Source of the DNA: Variovorax paradoxus
GTDB taxonomy: Bacteria > Pseudomonadota > Gammaproteobacteria > Burkholderiales > Burkholderiaceae_C
DNA: 64,000 nucleotides
Assembly: GCA_016806145.1 (NCBI GenBank)
Contig: CP063166.1
Location: 3,968,001 to 4,032,000, forward strand
Direction of reading: 5' to 3'
The notes under the pieces were generated by a model that did not search any database, had not been told where the DNA came from, and saw nothing but the letters and a program-made list of their open reading frames with translations. The position numbers and the translations under genes are program-made. This document shows positions 1 to 7,706 of the stretch, in pieces (position 1 is the stretch's first letter; each line of letters starts with the position of its first letter).

Positions 1-165
1 GCCGGTGACGCCGGTGCCGGCACCGGTGCCGATCCCGAGGTTGGCCTTGGCCGGGTCCCAGACCACCGGCACCGTCTGGGCCAGGGCCGGCCCGCAGATC
101 GCGGCCAGGGCCAGCGAGGCGCCGAGCAGGCTCGCGCCGCGCGGCATGCGCTTGTTCTTCTTCAT
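1..165 (-). CDS. Exported protein, N-terminal part only
   Basis: This is the first 55 codons of a gene that runs off the left edge of the window. The start is ATG at 165, preceded by a good ribosome site (GAGGAGA). The residues read as a classical signal peptide: basic start MKKNKR, a hydrophobic core, then a likely cut after ALA-Q near residue 30. The mature part begins TVPVVWDP and then becomes rich in Gly, Thr and Val (GIGTGAGTGVTG). I do not recognise the family and the rest is missing. It lies 31 bp downstream of the phospholipase C gene on the same strand and may be co-transcribed with it. Export is well supported; function is unknown. Confidence 0.6.
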   Translation of the reverse strand, partial: MKKNKRMPRGASLLGASLALAAICGPALAQTVPVVWDPAKANLGIGTGAGTGVTG

Positions 166-196
166 GGTGTTTCTCCTCGTGGGGGTGGAAGCGCGC

Positions 197-2452
197 TCAG
201 GCCCGCAGGTGCATCGCCATCGCGGGGTCGCTCACGGTGGGCTTGCCGGTCTCGACACGGCCCGCGAAGCGGCGCACGGCGTTGCCGGCGGTCACGGTGA
301 AGTCGTACCAGTGGCCGCTGTCCTTGAGCTCCCAGTGCAGCGTGCCCATGTCGCCCTTCGGCGCCTTGAGGGTCCAGGGGCCGTCGGTGCGGTAGGCGTT
401 CGACTGCACCGTCACCTCGCCGTCGATGCTGCCGTTGTTGTGCACCTTCACGTAGACGTTGCCGGCGGCCGGGTCGTAGCAGACCTGGACCTCGGGCCTG
501 AAGGCGGCCGAATTGAAGGCCATCGCGTCGCCGCTGAAGCTGCGCACGAAGCCGTTGGTGCTGTAGACCCAGAGGTCGTACTTGCCGCCGTCGCTGGCGC
601 CGGTGTCCCAGTAGTCCTGCAGCTGCTTGCCGGCTTCGACCGTGTAGCGGCGCGGGATGCGGTCCAGGTGCAGCTTGTCGTAGACGTGGAACACCGCGCC
701 CTGGTCGCCGGTGTTGCTGAAGATCAGCGAGACCAGGCCGCGCGCCTCGACGCGCGCGCTGGTGTGCAGCTCGTAGGGCAGCGCGCGCGAGAAGCGCGTG
801 CCGGTCTCCTGGAACAGCGGCGTGGCGGGCACGGGCGCCTTGGTGATGACGCCGGTGTTGCCCAGCGCCTTCTGCGCCGTGTTGATGGCGGGATAGCCGC
901 TGGTGTCGGGCAGCTTGGGCACCACCGGGTCGTTCGGGCTGACGAAGTCGAAGCAGCTCGTGAGGTCGCCGCAGACCGCGCGGTGCCACGGGCTGATGGC
1001 GTCGATCGTGATGTCGAAGCGCTTCTCGAGGAAACGGCCCATCGAGGTGTGGTCGAACACCTGCGAGTTGACCCAGCCGCCCTTGCTCCACGGCGACACC
1101 ACGTACATCGGCACGCGCGAGCTCAGGCCCCAGGGGCGGATCTTGCCGCTGACGGTGTCGGCGGCGTTGAGGTAGCTGCCGACCGAGGCATCGAAGTACT
1201 CGCCATCGAGCGGCACGGTGGACTTGCCCATCAGGTTGCCGTTGGCGTCGTACGAGGGCACGGCGGGCATCGCCAGGTGGTCGAAGAAGCCGTCGTTCTC
1301 GTCGAAGGTCACGAACAGCGCCGTCTTGCTCCAGACCGCGGGGTTCGAGGTCAGCGCGCTCAGCACGTCGGAGATGAAGTCGGCCGCGCCGGCCGTGCCC
1401 TCGCTGCTGCCCGGGTGTTCGGCCAGCGCCTGCGTGGGCAGCACCCACGAGACCTGCGGCAGGGTGTCGTTCATCACGTCCTGCTTGAGCTGGGCCAGGA
1501 AGTTGGTGGCGCCGTCGGCCGCGGCGGGACCGCCGGTCAGGCCGTGCTGGTAGATCGGCGAGCCGGGCTGCGCGGTGCGGAAGCTCTGGAACGCCAGGCA
1601 GCCGTTCATGGCGCCGGTCCAGTTGTTGTTCATGTTCTGGTAGATGTGCCAGCTGATGCCGTTCTTCTGCAGCACGTCGGGCAGCGTGTCCCACTTGAAC
1701 GCGTTGTTGACGTACTTGTAGTTGTAGGCGCCCGTGGTCGCGTTCTTCTGGCCGGTGCCGTCGGCTTCCTGCGGGTTGCCGGCGATCCAGTTCGACGGGC
1801 TCGGCCAGCAGCGCGAATTGACGGGTTCCGAGTCGGTGTCGGTGCTGTTGATGCCCTTCTTGCGCAGCTCGGGGTTGAAGTTGGAACCCGACCAGAACAC
1901 GATGCGGTTGGGATCGGTGCCGGTGAGGATCGAGCAGTGGTAGCCGTCGCAGATCGTGAAGGCATCGGCCAGCGCGAACTGGAACGGGATGTCCTCGCGC
2001 AGGTAGTAGCCCATCGCCACCTGGCCCTTGAACTGGATCCAGCGGTCCATCTTCCCCTGCGCCCAGGCGCCCTGCATGTCGGGGAAGTTGTGCGGCGCGC
2101 CCGAGCCGATCAGCGCGTTGGCGATCGTGGAGTCGCGGCGGAACGGCTGGATCTCGGGCGTGCCCGCGGTGGTGTTGGACTGGAAGAACACCGACTTGCC
2201 GTTGGCCAGCGGCAGCGGGAAGCGGTCGCCGAAGCCGCGCACGCCCTTCAGCGTGCCGAAGTAGTGGTCGAAGCTGCGGTTCTCCTGCATCAGGATGACG
2301 ATGTGCTTGATGTCCTTGATGGAGCCGGTGTCGACCGCGGCCTCGACCGCGAGGGCCTTGCGGATCACGGGCGGGAGCATGGTGAGGGCCGAGGCCGCGC
2401 CGATGGCGCCGGCCGACTTGCGGAAGAAATCGCGACGGGAAGTGGTGTTCAT
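197..2452 (-). CDS. Phosphocholine-type phospholipase C, Tat-exported
   Basis: A 751-residue protein of the bacterial non-toxin phospholipase C family (PlcN/PlcH-like, phosphoesterase superfamily), which hydrolyses phospholipids outside the cytoplasm to diacylglycerol and a phosphorylated head group. The start at 2452 gives MNTTSRRDFFRKSAG, a twin-arginine signal (SRRDFF, residues 5-10) followed by a hydrophobic stretch; frames further upstream would bury this signal. Near residue 50 is the family signature HIVILMQENRSFDHYFG, with the metal-site Glu-Asn. The C-terminal third has the two repeated beta domains seen in this family. Length is close to the usual 700-730. It follows a small lipoprotein gene. 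Phosphate limitation is the usual regulator of this family, but I see no Pho box I would defend. Head-group preference cannot be read from sequence. Confidence 0.9.
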   Translation of the reverse strand: MNTTSRRDFFRKSAGAIGAASALTMLPPVIRKALAVEAAVDTGSIKDIKHIVILMQENRSFDHYFGTLKGVRGFGDRFPLPLANGKSVFFQSNTTAGTPEIQPFRRDSTIANALIGSGAPHNFPDMQGAWAQGKMDRWIQFKGQVAMGYYLREDIPFQFALADAFTICDGYHCSILTGTDPNRIVFWSGSNFNPELRKKGINSTDTDSEPVNSRCWPSPSNWIAGNPQEADGTGQKNATTGAYNYKYVNNAFKWDTLPDVLQKNGISWHIYQNMNNNWTGAMNGCLAFQSFRTAQPGSPIYQHGLTGGPAAADGATNFLAQLKQDVMNDTLPQVSWVLPTQALAEHPGSSEGTAGAADFISDVLSALTSNPAVWSKTALFVTFDENDGFFDHLAMPAVPSYDANGNLMGKSTVPLDGEYFDASVGSYLNAADTVSGKIRPWGLSSRVPMYVVSPWSKGGWVNSQVFDHTSMGRFLEKRFDITIDAISPWHRAVCGDLTSCFDFVSPNDPVVPKLPDTSGYPAINTAQKALGNTGVITKAPVPATPLFQETGTRFSRALPYELHTSARVEARGLVSLIFSNTGDQGAVFHVYDKLHLDRIPRRYTVEAGKQLQDYWDTGASDGGKYDLWVYSTNGFVRSFSGDAMAFNSAAFRPEVQVCYDPAAGNVYVKVHNNGSIDGEVTVQSNAYRTDGPWTLKAPKGDMGTLHWELKDSGHWYDFTVTAGNAVRRFAGRVETGKPTVSDPAMAMHLRA

Positions 2453-2504
2453 GGGAGATGCTTTCAACGCGGGGGCGAAGGGATGTCTGGACGAAGGCGC
2501 GGCC

Positions 2505-2702
2505 TCAGGGCGCGCACTTGAGGGCGGGCTGGGCCGGCGGCGTGCCGTTGCCGTTGTTGCCATCGCCGGCCGGCGGGGTCTGGCCCGGCGGCAGGATCGG
2601 CAGGCCGCCGCCCCCACCACCGCCGCCGCCGCAGGCGGCGAGGCTCAGGCACAGGAGAAGGCCTGCCGCAGCGAGGCCGTACCGGGAAGATGCTGTTTTC
2701 AT
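2505..2702 (-). CDS. Small Gly/Pro-rich lipoprotein
   Basis: A 65-residue ORF with a lipoprotein signal peptide: MKTASSRYG, a hydrophobic core, then the lipobox LAAC (Cys near residue 24). Immediately after the Cys come nine glycines, then a Pro/Gly/Asn-rich tail. A poly-Gly tether after the lipobox is common in Burkholderiales outer-membrane lipoproteins, and the M1 peptidase in this window has one too. The start at 2702 is preceded by GGAACC, a weak ribosome site. It lies 52 bp upstream of the phospholipase gene on the same strand, so the two may form one transcript. The mature part is only about 41 residues, so it is either a small surface peptide or the tether of a decayed gene. No family is recognised. 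Confidence 0.6.
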   Translation of the reverse strand: MKTASSRYGLAAAGLLLCLSLAACGGGGGGGGGLPILPPGQTPPAGDGNNGNGTPPAQPALKCAP

Positions 2703-2850
2703 GAGGGTTCCTTTTGGGATCGAGGAGTGTGAGGAGACAAAGGCGCGGCCGAAGCCGCTGCGCGCAGCGGACGAGCCGCGCGACAGTTCGGACAGAAATC
2801 GGTGAAGAGGGAGCGGCGCCGCGAACGCGGTGCCCGCGGGGACTCAGGGC

Positions 2851-3885
2851 TCAGCCATAGCGGCTGCGCAGCCGAGCGGCGATGCGGTCGAGCACCAGCA
2901 CCGTCAGGAAGATCGCGATCAGGATCGTGCCGACGTGCGCATAGTTGTACATGTCGTAGCGGCCCTTGAGCTCCTGGCCGATGCCGCCCGCGCCGACCAA
3001 GCCGACCACGGTGGCCATGCGCACGTTGCGGTCGAGCACGTAGAGCGTGTAGGCGATGAACTGCGGCATCACCTGCGGCAGCACCGCGAAGCGCATCACC
3101 TTGAGCTTGCTGGCGCCGATGGCGCGCAGTGCTTCCTGCGGCTTGTCGTCGGCGGTCTCGATGTCCTCGGCGTAGAACTTGCCGAGGAAGCCGGCCGAAT
3201 GCAGCGCGAGGGCCAGCACGCCGGCGATCGGGCCGAAGCCGTAGGCCAGCACCAGGAACAGCGCGCTCACCAGCTCGGGCACCGCGCGGAACAGGCCGAC
3301 CACGCTGCGCGCGAGGCCGTAGGCCAGGCGGTTGGGCGCGTAGTTCCTCGCGCTGCACCAGGCCAGCGGCGCGCTCAGCACGATCGCGATCAGCGTAGCC
3401 CACACGGCGATCTCGAAGGTCTCGAGCATCTTCACCGCCACGTGCCACAGGTAGCCCAGCGGCTCGATCAGCACCTCGCGGCGCTCGACGCGGTCCTCCA
3501 TCTGCAGGGTCTCGGGATTCAGCTTCGGTTCGTGCGTCTCGAGCATTTCGACGCGCGAGAACCAGGGCAGCCGGTTGCGGTCGAAGCCCTCGATGCGCGC
3601 GACCTCGGTCTGCTCGGAGATCTGCGGCGGGAACAGCGAGCGCGCGATCGAGCCCAGCCCCGAGAGCACCTGCGAGTTGTCACGCAGGCCCACCGCGGCG
3701 AGCACGCCCTCGCCGGTCAGCGAGAGCATGCGGCCCATCTCCACGCGCTGGCCCGCGAAGAAGCCCACCACGAGCACCAGCAGCAGCACGACCAGCGTGC
3801 GGGTGCCGAAGGGCTGCGGAAGCTCCCAGGCCGAGGCCGGGCGCGACGCGCGCGCCTCGGAAGAGGAGGAAGAGATCGTGTTCAT
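2851..3885 (-). CDS. phnE: PhnE-type ABC transporter permease
   Basis: A 344-residue inner-membrane permease of the phosphonate/phosphite/phosphate-ester ABC family. It begins MNTISSSSSEARASRP, has an N-terminal membrane helix near residues 30-50, a long periplasmic segment, then five or so helices from about residue 155. The cytoplasmic coupling loop reads EALRAIGASKLKVMRFAVLP, the EAA motif of BPD permeases. The ATG overlaps the phnC stop in an ATGA arrangement, showing translational coupling and setting the start. It is the last gene of phnD-phnC-phnE. Nothing downstream encodes C-P lyase or phosphonatase, so the substrate is open: phosphonate, phosphite, or a phosphorylated organic compound. 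Family assignment is firm. Confidence 0.9.
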   Translation of the reverse strand: MNTISSSSSEARASRPASAWELPQPFGTRTLVVLLLVLVVGFFAGQRVEMGRMLSLTGEGVLAAVGLRDNSQVLSGLGSIARSLFPPQISEQTEVARIEGFDRNRLPWFSRVEMLETHEPKLNPETLQMEDRVERREVLIEPLGYLWHVAVKMLETFEIAVWATLIAIVLSAPLAWCSARNYAPNRLAYGLARSVVGLFRAVPELVSALFLVLAYGFGPIAGVLALALHSAGFLGKFYAEDIETADDKPQEALRAIGASKLKVMRFAVLPQVMPQFIAYTLYVLDRNVRMATVVGLVGAGGIGQELKGRYDMYNYAHVGTILIAIFLTVLVLDRIAARLRSRYG

Positions 3886-4712
3886 CGCGCGAGCTCCAGG
3901 GCACCGGCGTGCAGCGGCAGCGCCGCCTCGGGCTCGCCGGCCAACGGCGGCCGGGCCGCGGGCACGGACGCCGGCGCCGCATCGTCGCGGCCGTAGATCG
4001 CATCGAAGACCTGCGGCTGGAACAGCCGCGGCGCGCCGTCGAACACGACCACGCCGCGACGCAGGGCCACGATGCGGTCGGCGAACTCGCAGGCCAGTTC
4101 GATCTGGTGCAGGCTGCACAGCACCGTGGTGCCGCGCTCGCGCGCCTGCCGGCGCAGCAGCGACAGCACGTCGTGGCTGGTCTGCGGATCGAGGCTGGCC
4201 ACCGGCTCGTCGGCCAGCACCAGCGGCGGATCGAGCATGAAGGCGCGCGCGATGCCCACGCGCTGCTGCTGGCCGCCCGAGAGCTCGCTCACGCGGCGCA
4301 GCAGGTGCTCCTCGCCCAGGCCCACCGACTCGACCAGTTCGCAGGCCTTGCGCCGCTGCGCGTCGGTGAACAGGCCGAGCAGCGCGCGCCAGGTGCCCAG
4401 GGCCGGCAAGGCGCCGGCGAGCACGTTCTCGGCCACGCTCGAGCGCAGCACCAGGTTGAACTGCTGGTGGATCATGCCGATGCGCGGACGCACGCGCGCC
4501 AGCGAGCCCGGCGCGATGCGCACCCCCTCGACCCGCACCGTGCCCTGCGTGGGCACGACCAGGCCGTTGGCGGTGCGCAGCAGGGTCGACTTGCCGGCGC
4601 CCGAGGCGCCCAGCACCACGCAGAACTGGCCCGCGGGCACCTCAAGCGAGACGCCGCCGAGCGCGCGCGTGCCGTCGGGATGGCGCATGGCGACCGATTC
4701 GAACTGCAGCAT
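3882..4712 (-). CDS. phnC: PhnC-type ABC transporter ATPase
   Basis: A 276-residue ATP-binding subunit that powers import through PhnE. Walker A is GASGAGKST at residues 35-43, the Q-loop lies in IHQQFN, the ABC signature is LSGGQQQR, and Walker B is LVLADEP followed by the D-loop SLDP and the switch His in CSLHQ. This set is complete, so the subunit looks active. It has a 30-residue C-terminal tail rich in Ala and Pro beyond the usual PhnC end. The start at 4712 (MLQFESVAM) lies 50 bp after phnD, and its stop overlaps the phnE ATG by four bases. The phnD-phnC gap contains a 14-bp perfect palindrome (4751-4764). Confidence 0.92.
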   Translation of the reverse strand: MLQFESVAMRHPDGTRALGGVSLEVPAGQFCVVLGASGAGKSTLLRTANGLVVPTQGTVRVEGVRIAPGSLARVRPRIGMIHQQFNLVLRSSVAENVLAGALPALGTWRALLGLFTDAQRRKACELVESVGLGEEHLLRRVSELSGGQQQRVGIARAFMLDPPLVLADEPVASLDPQTSHDVLSLLRRQARERGTTVLCSLHQIELACEFADRIVALRRGVVVFDGAPRLFQPQVFDAIYGRDDAAPASVPAARPPLAGEPEAALPLHAGALELAR

Positions 4713-4762
4713 GGGCGTGCTTCCGGCAGCGGGCTCGGGGGCGTGCGTGCGATCGCCGGCGA

Positions 4763-5698
4763 TCAACGCTCGGCCGCCTTGGCGAGGATGCGGCCCTTGA
4801 GGTCGTCGGTCAGCAGGCCCAGCTTCTCCGCGGCGACGTTGAACTCCTCCTCGGAGAACCTGGTGTCGTAGCCGTCGATCTTGCCGCCGCCGTAGCCGCG
4901 GATCATGTCGGGCGTGATGCCGGGCGCCTTGTTCACGGTCTGGAAGGCGTCCTTGAGCTTCGTCTTCAGCGCCTCGGGCAGCTTGGAGTTCAGTGCCAGC
5001 GGCGGATAGGGAATGGCCATGCTCTTGGCGATCACCTTGATGGTCTTCGGATCGGCCGCGCCCTGCTTGACCGCCTTCTCGTACGAGTCGAACGAGAGCG
5101 AGGCCACGTCGACCTGGTCCTGCACCAGCGCGGCCAGGCTGCTGGCGTGGCTGCCGGTCATGCGGATCGCCGACAGGTCCTTGGCCGGGTCCATGCCGGC
5201 GTCGAGCAGCATCGCGATCTGGAAGGTGAAGCTCGAGGCCGAGTTCACGTCGCCGAAGGCCACGCGCTTGCCCTTCAGGTCCTTGATCGAGGCGATCGGC
5301 GCATTGGCCTTGGCGAACATGCCGGCGTAGTAGACCGAGGCGCCCTTCTCCACGCCCACGGCCAGCAGTTGCGCGCAGCCGCGCTTGTGGGCCTGCACGT
5401 ACGACACCGGGCCGAAGAAGGCGATGTCGGCGAGCTGGTTGCACATGCCCTCGACCACGGCACCGTACGACTGGCCGACCTTGAGGTCGAAGTTCAGGCC
5501 GGTGCTGCGCGTGATGGCGTTGAACACCGGCGCGTAGTCGGCCTTGGTGCCCGACTCGGTGCCGCCGTCGGCCGGAATCAGCAGCACGCGCAGCGGATGC
5601 TCGCGCGAGCCGTCGGCGACGGACTGGGCATGGGACGGGAGGGCCAGCAGCGCGCTGAACGAGACGGCGGCGGCGGCGATGGCCAGGAGTTTCTTCAT
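4763..5698 (-). CDS. phnD: PhnD-type periplasmic binding protein
   Basis: A 311-residue periplasmic solute-binding protein, first gene of the phnDCE operon. A signal peptide covers about residues 1-24 (MKKLLAIAAAAVSFSALL, cut after SHA-Q). The mature part has family landmarks: the pocket region LLIPADGGTESGTKADYAPV, ADIAFFGPVSYV near residue 95, and FGDVNSASSFTFQIAML. These match phosphonate/phosphite binders of the PhnD group, in which Ser/Thr residues at the start of helices hold the phospho group. The ligand cannot be decided from motifs alone. The gene is divergent from the HAD phosphatase gene at 5889, with a promoter and a perfect inverted repeat between them. Confidence 0.9.
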   Translation of the reverse strand: MKKLLAIAAAAVSFSALLALPSHAQSVADGSREHPLRVLLIPADGGTESGTKADYAPVFNAITRSTGLNFDLKVGQSYGAVVEGMCNQLADIAFFGPVSYVQAHKRGCAQLLAVGVEKGASVYYAGMFAKANAPIASIKDLKGKRVAFGDVNSASSFTFQIAMLLDAGMDPAKDLSAIRMTGSHASSLAALVQDQVDVASLSFDSYEKAVKQGAADPKTIKVIAKSMAIPYPPLALNSKLPEALKTKLKDAFQTVNKAPGITPDMIRGYGGGKIDGYDTRFSEEEFNVAAEKLGLLTDDLKGRILAKAAER

Positions 5699-5781
5699 GA
5701 TCGATTCCTTCGGTTCGGGGGCGTTGCGCGGGCGAGTGCCTCGCTCGGTTGCGTTGAACTTTAGAAGTCGAAGATGACAAG

Positions 5782-5802
5782 CAAATGAAATAAGCTCATT
5801 TG
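5782..5802. promoter_or_regulatory. Perfect inverted repeat, candidate operator
   Basis: CAAATGA, seven bases, then TCATTTG: both arms match exactly. It sits at the expected transcription start of the phnD promoter and inside the unusually AT-rich 190-bp gap shared by phnDCE and the HAD gene. The nearby RpiR-family regulator (6730-7662) is the natural candidate to bind it. The site is seen directly; the regulator assignment is inference. Confidence 0.5.
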
Positions 5803-5803
5803 A

Positions 5804-5832
5804 AAATTAGCAATCGACTGAGCAATGTTCAA
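5804..5832 (-). promoter_or_regulatory. phnD: Candidate sigma-70 promoter of phnDCE
   Basis: On the minus strand TTGAAC (5832-5827) is followed 17 bp later by TAATTT (5809-5804). That is a fair -35/-10 pair in a GC-rich genome. It predicts a start near 5797, within the 5782-5802 inverted repeat and about 100 bp before the phnD ATG. Confidence 0.45.
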
Positions 5833-5888
5833 TACAATCCCGCCGCACGGCCAGCACCCCGCTCCCCGATGGCCCGAACCGGAGATCC

Positions 5889-6743
5889 ATGAAGAACATC
5901 GCAACCCAGACCCGGGCGCCGGGAGGCCCCGCGGCAGCGGACCTGGCACCGCTCGCGCAGGCGCGTCACCTGCTGCTCGACCTCGACGGCACGCTGGTGC
6001 GCCAGAACGAGGCCATCGACGGCGCGGCCGAACTCCTCGAGCGTTTCGAGGGCCGCTTCGCGATCGTGTCGAACAACTCGACCCACACCGCCCAGGGCCT
6101 CGCGCTGCGGCTGCGCCGGCTCGGCCTGCGCGCGCCACCCGAGCGCATCGTGCTGGCCGGCGAGCTCGCCGTGAGCCTGCTCGCGCGCCAGCACCCCACG
6201 GCGCGGCTGATGGTGGTGGGCACGCCCGCCCTGCAGCGCCATGCGCGCGCGCTCGGCTTCCGGCTGGTCGCGTCCGAGGCCGAGTTCGTGCTGCTCGCGC
6301 TCGACATGCGCTTCAGCCATGCGCGGCTGGGCGCGGTGGCCAACGAGCTGCTGCGCGGCGCGCGGCTGGTGGTCACGAACGCCGACGCCACCCATCCGGG
6401 CCCGCACGGCCGCGTGGTGCCCGAGACCGGCTCGCTGCTCGCGGCCGTGCTCACGGCCAGCGGCGTGCAGCCCTGGCGCATCGTCGGCAAGCCCGAGCCG
6501 CTGCTGTTCGAGGAAGGCCTGCGCTGCCTGGGCGCCGAGCCCGCGAGCACGGTGGTGATCGGCGACAACCCGGCCACCGATGCCGCGGGCGCCGCGCGGC
6601 TGGGCATGGCCTGCCTGCTGGTGGGCACCACGCCCGAGGCGGTGGCGCCCTCGGTCGCCGGCCTGCTGCCGCCGCGCGCCACGGCCGAGGTGACCGTCCT
6701 GCCCGCGCGCCCGCCCGAGCGCAGCCGCCTCAGTACCGCTTGA
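5889..6743 (+). CDS. HAD-family phosphatase, NagD-like
   Basis: A 284-residue haloacid-dehalogenase-type hydrolase with a C2 cap, the NagD/4-nitrophenylphosphatase/phosphoglycolate phosphatase branch. Motif I is LLLDLDGTLV (nucleophile Asp31, acid Asp33), motif II is SNNST near residue 62, motif III is GKPEP, and motif IV is VIGDNPATDAAGA. All catalytic positions are present, so a cytoplasmic phosphatase is likely. It is divergent from phnDCE across a shared regulatory gap and ends inside the 3' end of the convergent RpiR gene (14-bp overlap). The context suggests it dephosphorylates whatever the PhnDCE system brings in, or a metabolite derived from it. The substrate is not readable from motifs. 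Confidence 0.85.
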   Translation: MKNIATQTRAPGGPAAADLAPLAQARHLLLDLDGTLVRQNEAIDGAAELLERFEGRFAIVSNNSTHTAQGLALRLRRLGLRAPPERIVLAGELAVSLLARQHPTARLMVVGTPALQRHARALGFRLVASEAEFVLLALDMRFSHARLGAVANELLRGARLVVTNADATHPGPHGRVVPETGSLLAAVLTASGVQPWRIVGKPEPLLFEEGLRCLGAEPASTVVIGDNPATDAAGAARLGMACLLVGTTPEAVAPSVAGLLPPRATAEVTVLPARPPERSRLSTA

Positions 6744-7662
6744 GCGACAGCACGTCGAAGGTCTGGCGCAGCGTGCGCACCGAGGTGTCGTAGTCCGACA
6801 GCGCCAGGCAGGCGATCAGCACGTCGATGATCGCGAGCTGCGCGAGGCGGCTGGTCATGGCCTCGGTGCGGAAGTTGGTCTCGCGCGCCATGGTGAACAG
6901 CAGCACGTCGGCGAAGGCCTGGATCGGCGACTTGCCGAAGTTGGTGATGCACACGGTCGAGGCGCCGGCCTCCTTGGCCAGCCGCGTCGCGGTCACGGTC
7001 TCGTGCGTGCTGCCCGAGTGCGAGATGGTCAGCACCGCCACCCGCGAGTCGGTGAGCGAGGCGCTGATCGCCTGCACGTGCGAATCGACCACCACCTTCG
7101 CGTTGAGGCCGATGCGCAGCATGCGGTAGTGCGCGTCCTCGGCGATGGTGGCCGAGCTGCCGATGCCGTAGATCTCGATGCGCTCGGCGTCGCGCAGCAG
7201 CTTCACCGCGCGCTCCATCGCACCGGCATCGAGCGTAGCCTGCGTGTCGTGCAGGGTCTGCACGTTGCTCTGGAAGATCTTGCGGATCACCGCATCGGCC
7301 GCGTCCTGCGGATCGAGGTCCTCGTGGATGAACTGCACCGGCCGCACGATCTCCTGCGCCAGCGCGATCTTGATCTGCTGGAAGCCGGTGGCGCCGAGGT
7401 TCTTGCACAGGCCGACGATGCTGCCCTCGCTCGAGCCGGTGCGCTCGGCCACCTCGCTGACCGACATGTGGACCACCTCGCGCGGGTTCTTCACGATGAA
7501 GTCGGCGATGCGCTGGCCCACCGGGCCGAGCGAGGACCAGAGGGTCTCGATGCGCGCGAGCACCGCGAACACCTGGGCGCCGCCGGAGGCATCGGCGGCC
7601 GAGGCCTTGCCGTTGGGCGCGGAGGTGACGCTGGTGGACTTGGCGGTGGTGTTGCGCTTCAT
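6730..7662 (-). CDS. RpiR/MurR-family transcriptional regulator
   Basis: A 310-residue regulator. After a low-complexity N-terminus of about 30 residues comes an HTH_6 domain (PVGQRIADFIVKNPREVVHM, then SVSEVAERTGSSEGSIVGLC). From about residue 150 there is a SIS (sugar isomerase) domain with IEIYGIGSSATIAEDAHYR and ISHSGSTHETV, the Ser/Thr loops that hold phosphosugars. Members usually repress or activate genes for phosphorylated sugar or amino-sugar use. I chose the ATG at 7662 (MKRNTTAK) because residues upstream have no family character. It is convergent with the HAD gene, which it overlaps by 14 bp, and probably controls the phn/HAD divergon through the 5782-5802 repeat. Confidence 0.88.
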   Translation of the reverse strand: MKRNTTAKSTSVTSAPNGKASAADASGGAQVFAVLARIETLWSSLGPVGQRIADFIVKNPREVVHMSVSEVAERTGSSEGSIVGLCKNLGATGFQQIKIALAQEIVRPVQFIHEDLDPQDAADAVIRKIFQSNVQTLHDTQATLDAGAMERAVKLLRDAERIEIYGIGSSATIAEDAHYRMLRIGLNAKVVVDSHVQAISASLTDSRVAVLTISHSGSTHETVTATRLAKEAGASTVCITNFGKSPIQAFADVLLFTMARETNFRTEAMTSRLAQLAIIDVLIACLALSDYDTSVRTLRQTFDVLSLKRY

Positions 7663-7706
7663 GGGCGGCGAGCTTACCCGCGCTCGATGGCGGTTTCGCG
7701 CATCGC

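Noticed and set aside
5..2521. An 838-codon open frame on the plus strand over the phospholipase gene
   Set aside because: It is the antisense shadow of a real high-GC gene: Arg/Ala/Val/Gly-rich, no family motifs, no ribosome site.
2754..2770. CCGCTGCGCGCAGCGG as a phnE terminator
   Set aside because: A palindrome, but without a T-run or enough stem to distinguish it from ordinary GC-rich sequence.
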